DNA from: an uncultured Salinisphaerales bacterium
GTDB taxonomy: Bacteria > Pseudomonadota > Gammaproteobacteria > Nevskiales > CAJXLF01
Length of the DNA: 64,000 bases
Direction: 5' to 3'
NCBI GenBank assembly: GCA_913055805.1
Contig: CAJXLF010000001.1
Location: 458,761-522,760, forward strand
In this document: positions 62,265 to 64,000 of the stretch, one piece after another
How positions within the stretch are numbered: position 1 is the stretch's first letter
Layout of the letters: every line of letters starts with the position of its first letter
Translations under genes and position numbers: made by a program
The notes under the pieces: generated by a model
Database searches by the model: none
Told to the model about the DNA's origin: nothing
What the model saw: the letters and a program-made list of their open reading frames with translations, nothing else

Positions 62265-62669
62265 CGGCAGAGTCACTGTATTGCTGTGATGATGGTTTCT
62301 CGCAGAGCCCGCAAGGACAATAAGACCTCACGCAAAGGCGCTAAGGCGCTAATGTGCAAGAAGAAAGACGTTCCGGGCAGAGCTCGCATGGAAAACCAGG
62401 CTGCGAGTCCGAAGGGTGAAGCTATCCCCAATTTAACGTCATTCCCGCGAAAGGGGAGCCCACGGGCGGAAAAGATTGGTTTATCACCAGGTGCTCGTGG
62501 ATTCCGGACAAATGCTGCGCATTTTCCGGAAAGACAATCAGTTTTATCTCGGCGTCCTGTGCGATCTCTGCGTGAGATATCTTCTTTACGCCTTCCTGCC
62601 TTGATTTCATCTGCACACGTCCCCATAAATCAGCTATAGATTCATCAGAATTCCCAGCAAGGAGCCACA
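62265..62669. repeat. 405-nt intergenic region made of dispersed repeat pieces
   Basis: No gene is seen here. It holds CTCACGCAAAGGCGCTAAGG-type sequence near 62329, the CGTCATTCCCGCGAAAGGGG piece near 62439, and GCGATCTCTGCGTGAGATAT near 62562, which is partly an inverted partner of the first. These are familiar intergenic repeat families. The ribosome binding site AAGGAG for hslV is at its right end (62659-62664). Confidence 0.7.
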
Positions 62670-63212
62670 GTGGAGCAATTCCGGGGCACAACCATTCTCG
62701 CTGTCCGGCGGGGCGGCAAGGTCGCAATTGGCGGCGACGGTCAGGTCTCCATGGGCAATACCATGGTCAAGGGCAATGCCCGCAAGGTGCGGCGCTTATA
62801 CAAGGATCAGGTGCTGGCGGGTTTTGCCGGCGGAACGGCAGATGCTTTTACCCTGTTCGAGCGTTTCGAGGCCAAACTGGAGATGCACAGCGGTAATCTG
62901 ACCCGCGCGGCCGTGGATATGGCCAAGGACTGGCGTACAGATCGCGCCTTGCGGCGCCTGGAGGCGCTGCTGATCGTGGCCGACAAGGAGGCCACCCTGA
63001 TGATTTCCGGCAACGGGGACGTGATGGAGCCCGAACACGAGGTCATGGCCATTGGTTCCGGTGGCTCTTTTGCACAGGCAGCGGCGCAGGCGCTGGTCGA
63101 TAACACGGAATTACCCGCTGATGAAATTGTCCAACGCGCCATGAAAATTGCCGCGGATATCTGTATTTACACCAACCATAATCTGACGCTGGAGGTCATC
63201 GGTGATGAATGA
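62670..63212 (+). CDS. hslV: ATP-dependent protease peptidase subunit HslV
   Basis: A 180-residue threonine protease of the HslUV complex. GTG start with AAGGAG 5 nt upstream. After removal of the leader MEQFRG the N-terminal Thr of [20 protein letters not shown] becomes the nucleophile. The Gly-rich [18 protein letters not shown] segment near 125 is conserved. Length is close to E. coli (176). It overlaps hslU by 8 nt. Confidence 0.96.
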   Translation: MEQFRGTTILAVRRGGKVAIGGDGQVSMGNTMVKGNARKVRRLYKDQVLAGFAGGTADAFTLFERFEAKLEMHSGNLTRAAVDMAKDWRTDRALRRLEALLIVADKEATLMISGNGDVMEPEHEVMAIGSGGSFAQAAAQALVDNTELPADEIVQRAMKIAADICIYTNHNLTLEVIGDE

Positions 63213-64000
63213 GGCTACCCGGATGATCACCGAAGAAGACGCGCAGAACACTTCCGGCCTGATGCCGCAATCCTTCGCGGCCGTGATGACGCCGCGCGAA
63301 ATAGTGGCGGAACTGGACAAGCACATTGTCGGTCAGCAGGATGCCAAGCGTGCTGTCGCCATTGCCTTGCGTAACCGTTGGCGCCGTCTGCAGCTGGACG
63401 AGCAGATGCGGGCCGAGATTACCCCGAAGAACATTCTGATGATCGGTCCGACCGGTGTCGGCAAGACCGAAATCGCACGGCGTCTGGCCAAGCTGGCTGC
63501 CGCCCCGTTTATCAAGGTGGAGGCGACCAAGTTCACCGAGGTCGGCTACGTTGGCCGTGAAGTGGATTCCATTATCAAGGACCTGGCCGATATCGCCGTC
63601 AAGATGGTGCGCGAACGGGCCATGAGCAAGGTGCGGGCGGAAGCCGAACTGGCGGCGGAAGAGCGTGTGCTGGATGCGCTGCTGCCCCCAGCCCAGGGCA
63701 AGGCCGATGAGCCTTCCGAGAGTGAAGCGAGTGCGACTCGCCAGGTATTCCGCAAACGCCTGCGCGAAGGCAAGCTCGACGACAAGGAAGTGGAGCTGGA
63801 TTTGCAGCAGGCTTCGCCGCATGTGCAGATCATGGCGCCGCCGGGCATGGAAGAAATGACCGACCAGCTGCAGGGTCTGTTCCGCAATATGAGTGGCGGC
63901 GGACGTTCCAAGCGCACCAAGCTCAAGATCAAGGACGCGTTCAAGCAACTGGTCGAGGAAGAAGCCGCCCGCCGCGTTAACGAAGAAGAGATCAAGTCTG
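63205..64000 (+). CDS. hslU: HslU ATPase subunit, N-terminal part (cut by window edge)
   Basis: The first 265 codons of the AAA+ unfoldase that feeds Hsl[21 protein letters not shown] and [11 protein letters not shown] are the classical N-terminus and the Walker A motif [16 protein letters not shown] follows near residue 85. The I-domain ([14 protein letters not shown] to [16 protein letters not shown]) is partly visible. The ATG at 63205 follows GGAGG with 9-nt spacing and adds 27 residues before the standard MTPREIV start; ATGs at 63223, 63262 and 63286 are alternatives. Confidence 0.93.
   Translation, partial: MNEATRMITEEDAQNTSGLMPQSFAAVMTPREIVAELDKHIVGQQDAKRAVAIALRNRWRRLQLDEQMRAEITPKNILMIGPTGVGKTEIARRLAKLAAAPFIKVEATKFTEVGYVGREVDSIIKDLADIAVKMVRERAMSKVRAEAELAAEERVLDALLPPAQGKADEPSESEASATRQVFRKRLREGKLDDKEVELDLQQASPHVQIMAPPGMEEMTDQLQGLFRNMSGGGRSKRTKLKIKDAFKQLVEEEAARRVNEEEIKS

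Overview
The window is chromosomal DNA of a fairly GC-rich gammaproteobacterium. The main evidence is gene order: the end of atpC followed by glmU-glmS at the left edge, and dapF-DUF484-xerC followed by hslV-hslU at the right edge, both usual gammaproteobacterial arrangements. A DUF1302/DUF1329 pair, many glutathione S-transferases, an extradiol-type ring-cleavage operon and a steroid 5-alpha-reductase-like protein suggest an organism that handles hydrophobic aromatic or steroid-like compounds. I cannot name a genus from sequence alone. No rRNA, tRNA, CRISPR array or prophage was seen.

Layout. 1-7.5 kb: atpC end, a VapBC-type toxin-antitoxin pair, amino-sugar synthesis (glmU, glmS, a Gfo/Idh/MocA dehydrogenase), an aldehyde dehydrogenase and xthA. 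7.7-14.6 kb: an accessory region with a secreted Rhs/YD-repeat protein, a small membrane protein, a displaced second Rhs C-terminal module with its own small membrane protein, and a REP-associated tyrosine transposase flanked by inverted repeats. 14.6-18.9 kb: thpR, prlC, a GIDE-domain protein with an EF-hand loop, and lemA. 18.9-28.9 kb: a TetR regulator divergent from a tightly coupled operon (FAD hydroxylase, extradiol-type dioxygenase, fumarylacetoacetase-family hydrolase, acyltransferase), followed by an MDR reductase, a GST, an SDR and a membrane protein, separated by dispersed intergenic repeats. 28.9-32.5 kb: a lower-GC patch with a large PD-(D/E)XK/SEC-C protein, a dimeric-type dUTPase and a HigA-like repressor with a perfect palindromic operator. 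32.5-34.9 kb: a 5-alpha-reductase-like protein and a membrane protein, divergent from a second TetR regulator. 34.9-42.1 kb: an NmrA-type protein, a GST and a fused double GST, divergent from DUF1302, DUF1329 and a solitary LuxR-type HTH. 42.2-46.2 kb: glutathione reductase, gamma carbonic anhydrase, gpmA, a GST and a HExxH protein. 46.3-49.6 kb: a penicillin-acylase-family lipoprotein. 50-59.7 kb: a zinc-homeostasis region with zur, a MacB-like ABC operon, MerC, a metal ABC permease and binding protein, a His-rich beta-propeller lipoprotein and an outer-membrane barrel. 59.7-64 kb: dapF, DUF484, xerC, hslV and the start of hslU.

Most interesting signals. (1) An 18-bp operator-like motif, AACTGATRAWWWTRTCAA, occurs between the first TetR gene and its divergent catabolic operon and twice, in inverted orientation, in the GST/DUF1302 intergenic region 18 kb away. 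At each place it overlaps a candidate -35 element, so the two loci look like one regulon. (2) Three Zur-box-like sites lie in the zinc region, whose ZnuB/ZnuA-like pair has no adjacent ATPase and is followed by an AztD-like chaperone with an extra C-terminal domain. (3) The Rhs locus carries two related C-terminal modules, each followed by a different membrane protein, which suggests a polymorphic toxin/immunity system acting at a membrane.
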